Positions 35,239 through 49,306 of a DNA stretch of 64,000 nucleotides are shown one piece after another. The DNA is from Periconia sp. R9002 (Eukaryota; Ascomycota; Dothideomycetes; Pleosporales; Periconiaceae). Location: contig JAMAHW010000014.1 in NCBI GenBank assembly GCA_023627715.1, forward strand, positions 372,001 to 436,000, in the 5' to 3' direction. Both the position numbers and the translations under genes were made by a program. The notes beneath the pieces are model-generated. The model saw only the letters and a list, made by a program, of their open reading frames with translations, was not told the origin of the DNA and did not search any database. Position 1 is the first letter of the stretch. Each line of letters opens with the position of its first letter.

Positions 35239-38200
35239 CTATGCAGCAACTTCTTCATCAATCACCGGGTGGCCGTTCAACCCCTCTCCATTGGAAGGAT
35301 CCATGTCGTCGAATTCCATCTTCTCCTGTTGCGCGATAGCCTGGCTGGACACTATCTCTGCGAGGCGCTTCAAGCGCGGTGTTTGCAACCCTAAATAACA
35401 AATGTTAGCGGATCTCTCAACTTCAGTGGTTCAGACCCGGGTGGGAGAGATGGACTTACAAGAAGGCGTATACGTCTCGAGTGCGGTGATAACGCGAGGC
35501 TGGGCAATTTCATATGGTCCAGAATCATCCATGTCGACGGCAGCCAGGAGTAGCACATCAGACTTCTCGGTAACGCGCGATGCGACGGCTTTCATGATCT
35601 CGCCATTGATAGGCTGTTCATAATCGGCAACGAGGTATTGGTTGAGTAGTTTTTGAATCTGGTTGGGCGAGAGCATCCAGCAGATGTCCTGGATAATTTC
35701 GATGTCATTGAGGGTAGCCTTCTTGAGCTGAAGAAGCTTCGTAGCCTGCATCAGATGCTCAAGCTGGAGTGTACCTTCAGGCATATCGTGGGACTTGCAC
35801 CATTCTTCGATACGGGTAATGTTGTAGTTGATCTGCAGACCACGCTTCCAGGAGAGGAAGTTTCTCCTCATCAGAAGATCGTTAAAGGCGGTCACACCAA
35901 CAAGCCTAAGGAGCTCGGTGACGAGCTGCGTGATGATGGTATCCTCAAGATAATAGGCTTTCATGGCCTTGTAGACGTTGTTCAACAAGCTAAGGAGATT
36001 GTCCATGCTGTAAGCAGGGGTGTTGTTACCCTGCAGGAGTTTACCGAGGAAGCGGTTGCTTTCGTTCGTGACGAAACCAGGTAGCGACTGCGACTCAATG
36101 ATAGCGGGGATGATCATCTTGTGGAGCTTCTTCTTGAGAACCTTCACCCAGGTATGGTAGATGTTGAACTCGAGGTTCTCTAGGTCATGCTTGACAATCT
36201 CAAGAAGCCTATCGTATTCGTAGTTGTCAGTCTTTTGCTGCTCGTACCAGTCCTCGGCGAGAAACACGAAGGAGAGCATTTCGTGAACATTGGACAGCCA
36301 GAAAGCGCCAGGATTGATAGCCTCATCACCATCATGCTGCATGACCTCCTGTTGGATCGATTGCATAACGTTGGCGAGGAAGCGCTCTGATTCTTTGACG
36401 AAACCGTTGTTCCACATCTCTGAAGTGACAAGGTTGATAAGATAAGCAGGGAAGAGAACCTCCTTATCGGTCGGCGGCGGTGTAGTGGTGGGCGAGGGAA
36501 TCTTCAAGTTCTTGATCAAGCCAATGGTGACTTCATCATGGAGATTCTCCTCGTCAGCAAGGATGTTCTCTAGCTCAAGCTCGACATTGTCGAAGTTTTG
36601 GTTGAAAGTGGAGCCGGAGAGATTCTGTTTGTGCACAGTCGAGCCGACCGCCATCGATACGGGACGTGGGCTGTACGTCTGACTGAAGCGGTCGAGGTCA
36701 CGGAGATCTGGGCCAGCGCTACGCCTCTTTGGCTTCTTGGAGGACACAAGGTTGATGAGGCTGCTGGCACCCAAGGTAGCATGTCCGTTGGCCATTTCGC
36801 CATTGATTGGGCCGTTGCGCTTCATCATCTCCACCTGCTCTTGGAGGTCAATGAGTTGTTGTCTGAACGACACTTTCTCGGTCTCTAAGGCAGTGCTCTT
36901 CCTCTTGGACATGTCGAGCTCTTCTGTCGTTTGCTTCAATGAGGCACGGAGCTGCTTCTCTTCCTCCTGCAAGTGTCGGATCTTGGAGGTGCTTTCGTCG
37001 AGGTTACCCTGGACCTTCTTCAACTCCTCTTCCATTGCACTCAATTTCGCGGCGGCGATACCAGCCTGGTTAGCTTCGGCTTGGAGTTCCTTCTGTCGGT
37101 TCTCGAGACCACGCGAGCGTTCCTTGTAAGACCTAATCTGGCTCTCGTAGTTTTCAAGTTGCGATTTCAGCGCCTTATTCTCAGTCTTGGCGGCACCCAA
37201 GTTTTGTGTAAGTTCAACCACCTTGTTCTCGAGTTTGTAGGAGATGTTCTTGAGGTCACGAGCTTCGGCACGAAGGGTCTTGTATTCCCTGCGGGCCTTC
37301 TTTCCTCTCCACAAGTTTTGAATGATGACGATCTTCTTCCTATATTGTCGCCACGACTTGAGTGATCGTTGAGACCTCCAGTTGCGTTGAATGATACGAG
37401 CAGCGTTACCCAAACGAGTGTCCAGAATATTCTTACGGCACAAGAATCCTTTCGCGGCAGCCTGGAATAGCATGACAGAGTTTCGGACTTCGTGGAACCG
37501 CTTCCTGTCTTTGGATCCACGCCAGACACGTTGGATGGTAGTTGCGGCTTTGACCTGCCTGGCTTCCTCTGCACGCTCCCTAGTCATGTAGCCCCTAACC
37601 AAAGCCTGCACCGCGATAATAGATTCGCGGGTCTCCAAAAAGATGCGGCGGTAATACTTGGCTCGGAGATTCTTTTGAATCATGATGGCGGCATCATTCA
37701 GCCTTGCAGATCGGAGGTTTTCGAGGAATGCAAGCATACCAGCCCGGAAGAAAATCTTGGTTAGACCCATCTGGTATTTGTCGGTCCCGTCGTTCTTTCC
37801 GGCACCCAATGCCTTGTTGAGAATTGCCTTGGCCATGTCGCGGATTTCGGGAGTCCATGAGGAAGAGGGAACCAACATGTAGTATCGGAGAGCAAACTCC
37901 TCATACGTCCATCTCGTAGGATATCCGGCAGTGCTGATGCGAACGGTTTCGAGGACACCGCAAGCTCTAAGTTGACTGAGGACCATGGGGCCTTCGAATT
38001 TCCAGGCTTCCTTGGCCTCGTTGGGCTTGATACAGCGAATGTAATGGACGTCAGTGGAGTTGATAGTGCTCATGAGCTCGACCAAAGAAGACTTGAAAAT
38101 TCCACCAAGCGTGGGCTTTCTGTTCACGGCAATTCTACGGCCGGGGGCAGGTGGTCCCTTCGCTGAGGTCGTGGCAGCGCTCTCCTTCTCGCGAATCTGG

Positions 38201-40265
38201 GCGGCCGTGTCAAGAACCTCAACCAAGAACTTGTTGCTCGAGGCTTTCAGGACTTCCATATGTTCATCCGGCACAGTGTCTCGGTTCTTTTCTATGAAAC
38301 CATCAGACTCATACGTGACATCGACGGCGTAGTGGCAGACGGTGAAAGCCGATTTGCCGAAACGAGGTTTCTTGTAGAATTTGTGCTTGTCCTGAGAAAA
38401 GTTGTGGTGAAGTTTGGTAACGAACTGCTCGTCTGAACCCATGGGTAGACGCGATTCTTCGTCGAGCAGCGCCAGTACACCGAGCTTGCCCTCGATAAGA
38501 TCAATACAAGGCTGATTGTCAGCGAAGTCGATAAAAGTCCAATCAATCTGTTCCCGTAGATATTCTTCCTGCTCCAGTTTGAACACATGCTGGTTAAATT
38601 CTTGCTGCAATTTTTCATTTGCGTAGTTGATACAGAACTGCTCAAAGGAATTTTTGGCGAAATGTTCGAAACCGTAGATGTCGAGAACACCGATGAAGGA
38701 GCGAGCGTGGGAAATAATCTCTTCCGTGGCTAAACTCTCATTGACACGCTCGACGAGCCAATCGAACATGCTGGAATAGATGAATTTGGCGACCGAGTCC
38801 TTTACCACGGTGGCTTGTTGTTGGGTGAGATTGGAAACAATCTTCTCTCCACGGGTGATGAGCTGTTTCTTGACTGTCCATTTGGCGAAATTGGTTGGAT
38901 CAATACCCAAAAGCCCGCAGGCTTTTACGAGGGCGGGCTCATCCGGCGCGAGGGCTGAATCGGTGCGTGTTGCTGTGATCTTGACATCTCCTATATGCAA
39001 GAGAGCAGCAAGAAGCTTAAATATTTGATGCTGAGTGTCGGGGGGTACACCAATGGTGGTCAATGACTTTCGGGTAGCATCGAATTCAGCTTTATCGTCG
39101 ACACCATCGATCGTTGGTGAGCTGCCCTGGTTGAGGTAGGTGAACTCCTCCACTGACTTGAGTTGGAATTCCTGCACCTCCGCTTCTGTCGCTCCTTTGA
39201 TGAGCTGATAGAAAATATGGTAGTTCCTTTCTTTGAGCGGCTGGAAAACCAATCTCGACCGCTCCAGCAAATATGTCCTAATCTTAGCACCGATGATGTC
39301 CGTCTCTTTGTTGAACATGATCTCAATGTATTTTCCAAAACGGGAAGAGTTGTCGTTTCGAGTGGTTTTTGCGTTACCAAAGGCTTCCATGATAGGATTG
39401 GTAGCCAGGATCTGCTCTTCGGTTTCACTCATCGAGTCTGACTTTCCTCTCCGCTTGCCCGGATTGTCGGGCGATTCTCGCGTCGCAAAATATCGCATAA
39501 TGTATTTGGCGCTTACAGTCTTACCCGCTCCCGACTCACCGGAAACAACAATGGTTTGGTTCTTTTCGTCTCGCAACATGTCACTTGGTTGGTGTTAGTC
39601 TTTTGTGCATTATTCAATTCCAGCTGGTAATGATGGAGTGGAGAGTGCATTTAGGGGAGAAATGTGAATCAAAAAGAAACTTACGCGAAAGCTTCCTCAG
39701 CGATAGCAAACAGATGCGGGGCGCCATATGATCTTTGTTTCCCAGCATATACCTGTACCATGCCAGGAACATATAGCGAATCAACCCTGGCGAAGGGATT
39801 CGTTGCTATCAGCACGATACCGGAATATGTGTAAATCTCCTTCTGGAGATACCGCAGCTTGATGGCCTGGAGCACTGCGCACAATCAGCATGGCTCTTTC
39901 AAATGATCAGATCGAGAGTTTCCTACCAGCCGGCTCATTCAAGTGTGACAAGTTCGTAAGGTCATCGCTGGCTTCAAGCATGGCTGGGTTCATCAAGGGC
40001 GGCAAATTCGGGTCATTGCCATCTTGGAGGGCGGTGAGGGTGGTCTCAACAGTCTTGGTCTAAGGAAGGGAAGCCGGGTTAGCAAAGGCTTTTGGGGGAG
40101 TTTGGGGGGCAAGGAGATGTGTGTACGTACCTCGCCATTCTCGAGGGTGAATACTAGCTTGACCTTGTCTCCAGCAATCTGCTTGTCGGTGAGTTCAGAG
40201 GCAACCCAGCCCTCAGCCGTGTCTGGCTGCCACGCCCGGGTGCCAATGTCGAAGATGTGTGCCAT
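35239..40265 (-). CDS. class V myosin heavy chain
   Basis: Exons 40131..40265, 39927..40059, 39685..39874, 35460..39583, 35239..35390; 1577 aa. The SH3-like N-terminus is followed by a motor domain with the P-loop GESGAGKT (about residue 167), switch I text NDNSSRFGKY, switch II DIYGFEHF and the actin-binding FIRCIKPN-like HYIRCIKPNEAK. Six IQ-type motifs (about 800-930) bind light chains, then a coiled coil (about 930-1060). The globular tail has a DIL domain (about 1210-1515: ..DNLLSLLNNVYKAMKAYYLE). It is the processive actin motor that carries secretory vesicles and organelles to the hyphal tip. The last exon, TPRLKRLAEIV..EEVAA, completes the tail. The length is typical for fungal Myo2/MyoE-type proteins. 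Confidence 0.96.
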
Positions 40266-41723
40266 TGTCGCCGTCGTATCGTCGTGTGGTGATTATGGTA
40301 ATGGAGGAGGCCGTAGCTTTGGTAGCTCAAGAGTCCCTTTGTCAAGACAGCTTCCTCGGCGGAGAGGAATCGGGGGTTGGATTTGTCGGTCGCTCCGTCT
40401 CGTCGGGTGCTTGCTTGCTTGCTCGGTCGCCCGCTTTCTTTCTCTCGATTCTGCCGGGGGTAGGCGTGGGATTGGGAGGGGGGTATACTGCGTGCAGCGT
40501 ATCGCAGCGTCACAGTGGAAGATGCATCCCGTAGGATAGGGAGCTGTGTACGGACGAGGAGGTGGAGATGATGGAGTAGTAGACGTGGTTTGCTTAGGGC
40601 TAGGATGGCGTTAGGATTAGGGTTCCGGTTGACTTTCTCAGACGCTAACCCCTTCAAAAGGCGGTAAGTTTACGGGGGTGGCCGAGAAGCATGGGCCCCT
40701 TTGGCACTAACAAGTGCTAAGAATGCCACGACCCAGGCACACCCAAGTATCTTGTAGCTACTACCGTACCCATCTCTACAGTACATATCCACCTTCACGC
40801 TTACGCGCATGTGCCTGCATACATCACAGCTGTATGCACATCATCTCTGTACATAGATGGCCAAGGCAATGGACATGACTTCAGTTTCCACAATCTGCCG
40901 TACAATCCCTATGGACATAGGTACATGTAGACATCAATCCAGGCACGTCTAGTCATTTTCCCGTCGCCTGCGGTATGTAGTGTAACACATACCATCATCC
41001 CGCCGCGGCAGAAAAAAATAGACATGACACCGTCCCTGCTACAACATCGACGTTTGGATATGCTAGAACACAATCACCCCTATTCAGTCTCGTTCGCCTG
41101 GTCTGCAATCATAAACCCGCCGTTTCGTTGGCCAGTAGGACACATTGCGCGCTTCATCTCCAGAGGCTGTCACCTCCTTTTATGCCTGCTTGCATGCTGG
41201 CCTCATCTGAAACCACTAGCCAAGTCATGGAATGTGGAGACAGGCACTCACAACACTTACCATACCACATGCAACGCTTCGAGGACCTTTTCTTCCCAAA
41301 ATTACAGTTCTTATAGAGCCAAGTAGGATACCAGCAAAGTCCATAAATTGTTTTTCGTACTTTTTCTCTAGGTTTACTACTGGATAATAGAGTACTACAG
41401 GTGCTTGATAGCGACAATGATGTTCTGTGAATGCGGGATATATTAACACCTGCGCGCTATGGTACACCAGAAGCAACTCTCCTTTTGATCATCACATACA
41501 ACAACTCATGTCCATTTTCTAGCAGAAATAGGCTTCTGTTTCCTTATACACTACTATGGAAGCAACGGTAATGACTATGTATGTACCCCTTTTGTTTAAC
41601 GCCCATGTTGAATGCTTTTCTCGAGGGAAAAAAAAAAGGGTTGAAAATCAGAAGCGCGCGAGCGCGCTCTTTGGCAAAGGAACAAAAAAGAAAAATATCA
41701 ACCATGCAATGCGTCCAGGACAA
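40266..41723. other. myosin V promoter and PHGDH 3' region; no gene seen
   Basis: 1458 bp between two minus-strand genes. It contains tgcat/atgca-rich steps (about 40800-40860) and an A-run at 41630. Frames up to about 100 codons show no resemblance to known families. The 40.27-40.6 kb part is probably the myosin 5' UTR and promoter. Confidence 0.35.
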
Positions 41724-43175
41724 TTAATACAACATCCTCGTGCGGATGCCCGCGGCGAGTTCCTCAAGACTCTGGAACAAGTCCTTAATCTCATCTTCCT
41801 TGACTTCGCTCACATCTGCCATGAGATAGGCGACATCGCCTCTAGAATCAGAGCTCTGCTTATCGATATTGTGGTGGTGCAGCACCGCGTTCACCTGTCT
41901 CAGCACGCCAGGCACGTTCTTGTGGATGTATACCACGCGTACGCAGTTCGGCTCATCCAGCGTCAGGCTGCGCAGTTGCACCTCGGGCATGTTGACAGCT
42001 CCAAGCGTGGAGCCTTCGTTCACGTACTTGACGAGTGCGTTGCTAACCTCGACACCTATCGCGCTCTGCGCTTCTTCGGTGCTGCCTCCAATGTGCGGCG
42101 TAAGGATGAGGTTCTTCAACCCGCGAAGATCCTTTGTAAAGTCGTTGAGGTCATTGTTGAAATAGTCGCCATTGCCCGCTGGTTCATTGGGGTAGACGTC
42201 AAGAGCAGCTCCCGCGATTTTACCGCTGCGCATGGCTTCGATGAGGGCTGGGATGTCGACAACAGTGCCGCGAGCATTGTTTAGTAGATAAGCACCATCC
42301 TTCATCTTGTCCAGTTGTTCTTTGCCAATCATGTTCTTCGTCTCTGGCGTTTCGGGCACATGCAGTGTCACAAAGTCCGCCTGCTCTAGCAGATCATTGA
42401 GCGTAGGTACCTGCTTTGCTGTTCCCAGCGCCATGAGGTTCAACACATCATAGTAGATAACCTCCATGCCCATGGACTCTGCCAGCACCGACAACTGACT
42501 GCCAATGTGTCCGTACCCTACCAATCCCAATGTCTTGCCACGAATTTCCCAACAGCCCTTGCTGACCTTGTTCCACGTCCCATTGTGTAGTTCCATAGAC
42601 CGGTCGGTGAGTTGTCGTGCAAGCGCAATGACCTCTGCGATGACGAGCTCGGCGACGGAGCGAGAGTTACTAAACGGCGAGTTGAATACGGCGATACCTT
42701 GTTGCGCAGCGTACTGGAGATCGACCTGGTTGGTTCCAATGCAGAAGCAGCCGATGACAATAAGGTTCTTGGCCTCCTTGAGCACACGCTCCGTGAGCTT
42801 AGTCTTGGATCGAATGCCAATCACATGGACATCACGGATCTTCTCGATCAATTGGTCTTCGGGGAGACTGCTCTTCAGCGCCTCGACTTGATAGCCTTGG
42901 CCTTTCAGTATTTCCACGCCAGTGGTATTGACATTCTCTAGTAAAAGAACCTTGATATCCTTGGTATCGAAAGGCTTCAGTTGTTTGGCTGCTGCACCGG
43001 CTGCTGCCGCGACACTGCTGGAGCGCTCTTGCAGTGATGTTGGCTGTCGAAAGCTGGCATTGGGGCTGGTGCTATGGAAAGTAAGGTTGGGTGAGGTGCT
43101 CAGATTGAGACTGTTCGAAACCTGTCGCGCAAGATTGCTAATGCCACTGGATTCGATATCTTTTGGCGGCACCAT
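41724..43175 (-). CDS. D-3-phosphoglycerate dehydrogenase
   Basis: Single exon, 483 aa, matching the Ser3/Ser33 length. A Ser-rich N-terminal extension precedes the 2-hydroxyacid dehydrogenase domains. NAD-binding motif GLVGYGHIGSQ, catalytic Arg in NNARGTVVD, and the His of LTPHIGGSTEEAQ (about 361) are present. The C-terminal ACT domain (about 405-483, VYIHKNVPGVLRQVNAVL..) is the serine-sensing part that gives feedback inhibition. It oxidises 3-phosphoglycerate to 3-phosphohydroxypyruvate, the first step of serine synthesis in the cytosol. No intron. Confidence 0.96.
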   Translation of the reverse strand: MVPPKDIESSGISNLARQVSNSLNLSTSPNLTFHSTSPNASFRQPTSLQERSSSVAAAAGAAAKQLKPFDTKDIKVLLLENVNTTGVEILKGQGYQVEALKSSLPEDQLIEKIRDVHVIGIRSKTKLTERVLKEAKNLIVIGCFCIGTNQVDLQYAAQQGIAVFNSPFSNSRSVAELVIAEVIALARQLTDRSMELHNGTWNKVSKGCWEIRGKTLGLVGYGHIGSQLSVLAESMGMEVIYYDVLNLMALGTAKQVPTLNDLLEQADFVTLHVPETPETKNMIGKEQLDKMKDGAYLLNNARGTVVDIPALIEAMRSGKIAGAALDVYPNEPAGNGDYFNNDLNDFTKDLRGLKNLILTPHIGGSTEEAQSAIGVEVSNALVKYVNEGSTLGAVNMPEVQLRSLTLDEPNCVRVVYIHKNVPGVLRQVNAVLHHHNIDKQSSDSRGDVAYLMADVSEVKEDEIKDLFQSLEELAAGIRTRMLY

Positions 43176-43806
43176 TGTGAATGAATATATGCCAGTTTGT
43201 GTCTCGGATCGAGTTTTCGGCCAGGCAGAGCGATTTCAGGTGGTTGTTAGAGAAAGGCCAAAAAAACTAGCAAATGATGATGTTGCGCGGGGTACCAGCC
43301 AGGCTTTGTACAGAGGGAAAGAAAAAGACTGAACAAACACGGAGACGGCAGTTGTTGGTATGTGGAGAATGAGATTTAAAGATAGTCCCATGCGTGTAAC
43401 CTCTGACTCTATGGAATAAAAAGTGACTCAATGAAAGGAAAAAAAAACTCGCTGCCCCTAAATGATGCCATCCGCAAAGCCCGCGAATCGGCGTCATTGA
43501 ATCCATGCCCCGCTCATCCCATTGTGGCGTTCACCAGCCACTTCGCCTCCGCATTCGGACCACACATGCACAGTATATTTTCATGGTTCTTGTCAAAAGG
43601 CCATTTATAGAGTGCTTTGTTGGTTTCGTGAAACCGAGTGCTTTCATTTCATATCTATGGACCTGAGTTTTCTTTACATGTCATCAATTCAATTAATCTT
43701 CCTATCTGATCAGCTTCGAGAGGCATATGCCTATTCTCGGCTACCATGGATCCCACTACAGACAGATTAACTTTCCGGCAGCATCGGCAGCAACAGCAGC
43801 AAGGAT
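43176..43806. other. PHGDH promoter and G6PDH 3' region
   Basis: 631 bp between two minus-strand genes. Short A-tracts near 43440 (T-tracts on the coding strand) could be promoter elements. No gene seen. Confidence 0.35.
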
Positions 43807-45913
<2,107 letters not shown>

Positions 45914-47411
45914 TGTGCGCGTTGGTGGGGGGGAACGGGCAGCCTTGCTGGATCTCCGAGAGGATAGTGATGATGCTGAAAGGAAAAGTGCAGCGAGGGG
46001 TCAAGACAGGTACAAAGATAGAGGAGTAAGCTTGGTAAGAAGGGCGGATGCAACGGATAGAGATTGGAGCCGTGCAAGAATAGCTTTCTCTGTTCGGGTC
46101 GGGGGTTGTTGCGGCCGGTGGGCCAGGTTGTTTTGGTTGACGTAGAAGCAGATGCACTAGCCTCACCGTCACTGTGATACACGGCAAAAAGTCGATGGTT
46201 TGTGAGCGAAACAAAGGCAGCCCGAGGCAGGAAGGGGGGAAACAAAACTGCAATTACAGCCAGACGGGCAGCCCGCAAAGGTCTTGATTGATATACGCAC
46301 GCCCCGAAGCAATCACTAAGCATTCCACTTCGAGGCCAGCCATCTCCGTGGGCCTTTCTCCGCTTCAAACCGGCGGCTATGTCATACGCCGTACTTGGAT
46401 ACAGCGGGATAACTACTGTCTGTGTGCGTGCATGCCATGTTTCTTACCAATCCTGACGCGAATTGGCTGCATTTCCACCACAAGTTGTAGCTGCATGACC
46501 TCCAACCACACTCTTCCAAGGTTGGTCCTTTACCATGGACACGAAATCGTCTCAGGCATGTCGCAGCTCCCGATTCGATTACTGTGCTGTGTACCTACCT
46601 AGGGTGGGTGCGGCCGCCCCTCGGTGACCACGCCCGCTTCCCCTCTGAAGCCCCCGGCACTGTTTTCAACCCATTGTGTGCTGTCCAAATATCCATGGCT
46701 ATCTGTGCATTCGTTATCTCGCGCTGTAAACAATGTTTTTCGTCCCCATCGATGCGGGTTGCTGTTGGCCCTCGCTTATCTTCACAATAAGATTCACGTT
46801 CGTTTTCCCATGGTCCGCGGCGTAATTAACTGTTGGACAGAACACCACCTTTACTGGATTGCGAAAGAGGTAGGTAACAAAAGCAACGTGTTTTGGTTAC
46901 TCGTCTTGCCCGACCTGGTCTGGCGCAGCTTGCTTACATATGTACATGCACCCCACCGAGGCCATTACAAAATGATTGCACAAGTATTCACCTTGCTCAG
47001 TTGCTTCTGGAAAAAATACAGATGCGGCGGGGAGCGAGAGGCGGAGGATACCAGACTCAATGTGAATCTAAAAGAGTATCTAGGGACATGTGGCTATGGG
47101 AATGTGGGTGCTTACTTAGTAGTTGGCAGCAACGGTGATATGTTGATAGGCAGATAGTGTACCAAATAGTGCACAGTCCTGGGAAACTACACGCAAGAAA
47201 ATTCGAGAGTAGATGTCTATCATACATGTGGTGACTGCTACATAGTTGAAGTTGGAAAAGAGGTACGGTGGCCCTCCTCTCTAAGCTAGCGCGGCTTGGC
47301 ACCACACACTCCAAGCGAAATCCAACCATCGTTTTCTCTATCGCGAACATCACAGACGCAGCACCTCAACCCCAATCCCACCCAAGCACATCTAGAGCTC
47401 AGTTGTTCGCC
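45914..47411. promoter_or_regulatory. divergent promoter G6PDH/eL33; no gene seen
   Basis: 1498 bp between divergent start codons. Frames up to 177 codons (46624..47157, plus) overlap each other and have no family resemblance or coding-like composition. A cctacctaggg step occurs at about 46595. No RNA gene recognised. Confidence 0.35.
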
Positions 47412-47978
47412 ATGTCGGAGCAATCTCACCGTCGTAAGTATGCTCTCGCATCGTCCTCTGCGCCTTGTCGCATCCCTAGCGACTGCAACGAGACTTAGCA
47501 TGGACGAGCCAGTACACCAAGGAACTGCATGGAAAGTCTGCTAACACGCTCTCGATGCGCAGTTTACGTGAAGGGAAAGCACATTTCCTACCAGCGCGGC
47601 AAGCGAAACACAAACCCCGGAACCTCTCTCCTCAAGCTCGAAGGCGTCGACACCACCGAGGCGGCACAATGGTACGCTGGTAAGCGTGTAGCTTACGTCT
47701 ACCGCGCTCAGCGAACAGTTCGGGGATCCAAGATCAGGGTCATCTGGGGCAAGGTCACTCGTCCTCACGGTTCGTCTACATCCCGCCCTGGGCCTGCTCC
47801 AAACGATGGTTTTGTACTAATATAATGGCACAGGCAACTCTGGTGCTGTCCGCGCCAAGTTCAGGAGCAACCTGCCACCGAAGAGCTTCGTACGTTCTAC
47901 TGCGATTTGACCTGCTGGCGAAGCTAACAGATCTAGGGTGCCTCCGTCCGCGTCATGCTTTACCCTTCTTCGATATAA
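47412..47978 (+). CDS. RPL33: 60S ribosomal protein eL33 (L35Ae family)
   Basis: Exons 47412..47433, 47563..47769, 47834..47889, 47937..47978; 108 aa. Spliced protein starts [22 protein letters not shown] and continues [63 protein letters not shown], the complete L35Ae family sequence. Exon 1 has 22 nt and the last exon 42 nt. Three introns, the first close to the start, are typical of fungal ribosomal protein genes. None of the introns shows snoRNA box C/D or H/ACA signals by eye. Confidence 0.96.
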
Positions 47979-49306
47979 TTTCCTTCGGCTACACATGGGG
48001 AAGGGGGCGATGGATTGGTGCGAGTGCGTTATGAAAGGGGCATATCGGCAGCGGAGCAAAACATGAGCGGGGAGGACTCATGCTCGGATTCATTCACATG
48101 GCTTGTTCGGGCTGCTTAACGGTGTCATGGCTTTCGGAAAAATATCGCGGTGACCACATCAAGATTCCTCCCAATGATCAATCGAAAACGATCAAATCCA
48201 ATTCACGATTCTGAGATTCCTGTGTGATTATACTCAATGGCACAGTTTGCGGGCGTTTATGAACATGATGGGGAAAAATGGGAAGGATAGGTCGCTCACA
48301 CCACCTAGAGACAACAAATTCAATCATACGTCTCTCAAGATCACGCAAGCACCCATTCAGTAATCCCGTTATGCCCTACGTACTGGTTGCCAAAGTTAGC
48401 CGCCGTTGGACTGTACCGCGGGGCTGTGAAAATAGCTTTATGTGACAAGACATGCAGATTGAATCAGGTAATTCCGTATCATAGGCCATTTTTTGCAAGC
48501 CCATTACTTATACGTTGCACTCGCCGGCGAAGATGTGTGATGCGGAAAGTCTACCACGCACAGATGCGTATTAGTTAGATTCATCGGTTTTGAGATATCG
48601 TTACTGATGATAGTTCGAGACAATCATGCATACAATCACCAGCTTCCTCATTACTCAGTATTCGCGGCGTTCTGCCATTTTTAGAGTTTACCAGGATGGG
48701 ATCACGTGTATCACCTAACCAAGTTGATCTGTATTATCAAAGGATGAATTAGAAGGGATGGTTTTCAGGACGAACGCGTTACGTTACATATACCGTTCGT
48801 CCCACTACTAACAATTTACATGACAATGAATTACTCAAAACTCCTGTCTTGCGACGCACGCTATCCGAAAGAAGATATTGTGCCAACGCGTAGAGAGGCC
48901 CGTGCAACGGGGATGAGATATGTCATCTCGAAATACTGAAAGGTGTTAACTGGCAAGCACGCGACATTGCACGAGACATTGTTCAACTCCGGTTAAGCCT
49001 CAGCCAAGGCGTAACGCAAAGCTGACGTCCCAAGCCCTCATCTCTTTTTACCAATGTTCAGCCGTTTGACCCGACACCCATTCACTCATTCCATACTTCT
49101 CGTAAGCTATTTAATGACCGATCAATAGCAGGTCTCAACTGCAAACCTGAGTTCTCCATCCATTGGCTCGTCTTCCCTTCATTGTCGCGTGTGCGCCCTT
49201 ATTTGTATGTGTTTCGTTATCGTCTAACCCTCGGAATCCAGTCACCGCCCAATGCGCCTACAAACTTCGTGATCTTACAGAATAGAGCCGCCCCTACACG
49301 CCCACC
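47979..49306. other. eL33 3' region and sugar-symporter promoter; no gene seen
   Basis: 1328 bp between tandem genes. AT-richer than its flanks, with no frame above about 65 codons until close to the symporter. No repeat recognised. Confidence 0.35.

Noticed and set aside
41556..42284. 242-codon plus-strand frame
   Set aside because: Shadow of the phosphoglycerate dehydrogenase exon.
46624..47157. 177-codon plus-strand frame in the G6PDH/eL33 interval
   Set aside because: No recognisable domain, overlaps other frames, low codon bias; probably chance.
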